Shown here in pieces: positions 6,567 to 6,621 of a stretch of DNA of 6,621 nt. Each line of letters starts with the position of its first letter. Position 1 is the first letter of the stretch. The notes under the pieces were generated by a model. That model made no database searches and had not been told where the DNA came from. It was given only the letters and a program-made list of their open reading frames with translations. Both the position numbers and the translations under genes were made by a program. This DNA is from an uncultured Kordia sp. (GTDB lineage Bacteria; Bacteroidota; Bacteroidia; Flavobacteriales; Flavobacteriaceae): assembly GCA_913054565.1 (NCBI GenBank), contig CAJXHW010000101.1, forward strand, positions 1 to 6,621. The letters are read 5' to 3'.

Positions 6567-6621
6567 AGATCGGAAGAGCGACGTGTAGGGAAAGGGTGTA
6601 GATCTCGGTGGTCGCCGTATC
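6567..6621. other. Illumina TruSeq adapter sequence left at contig end (artefact)
   Basis: From AGATCGGAAGAGC at 6567 to the window end, the sequence matches the reverse complement of the Illumina universal adapter (as I recall it) over 55 bases with two differences: A for T at 6581 and G for A at 6595. It is not genomic DNA. The minus-strand frame entering the oxygenase gene stays open through it and would translate to the contaminant-like peptide YTLSLHVALPI, a close variant of the YTLSLHDALPI peptide known from contaminated assemblies. Confidence 0.97.

Overview
The window is an AT-rich, gene-dense fragment that looks like Bacteroidota, most likely a marine-type Flavobacteriaceae member (inference). 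The signs are AT-biased codons, no clear Shine-Dalgarno sites, a very long secreted TPR protein of a flavobacterial kind, an ftsE gene with no ftsX beside it, and a possible Bacteroidota-type promoter (TTTG, 21-bp spacer, near TAnnTTTG). Both ends cut through genes. The last 55 bases are not genomic: they are an Illumina sequencing adapter left on the contig end.

Layout. Bases 1-2817 (minus) hold one uninterrupted reading frame of 939 codons. It encodes a signal-peptide-bearing, all-helical tetratricopeptide-repeat protein whose C-terminus lies beyond base 1. A 219-bp AT-rich divergent promoter region separates it from ftsE (3037-3720, plus), the ATPase of the FtsEX divisome complex. ftsE converges with a minus-strand gene; their stop codons are only a few bases apart and share a hairpin flanked by A and T tracts that can act as a terminator in both directions.

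Bases 3728-6566 (minus) are a tightly coupled four-gene operon read from right to left. The order is a 5'-truncated 2-oxoglutarate/Fe(II) oxygenase, a DPM1-like family 2 glycosyltransferase (TAATG junction), a small DUF2304 membrane protein (ATGA junction), and a polytopic membrane protein resembling GT-C glycosyltransferases. A plausible joint role is making a polyprenyl-phosphate sugar at the inner face of the membrane, transferring it on the outer face, and tailoring some part of the glycan or lipid by hydroxylation. That pathway is inferred from family membership and gene coupling; no substrate can be read from the sequence.

I see no RNA genes, CRISPR arrays, insertion sequences or attachment sites. 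No stretch longer than 300 bases lacks a gene. The most practical point is the adapter: the oxygenase frame stays open through it, so automatic annotation would fuse adapter-derived residues to a real protein.
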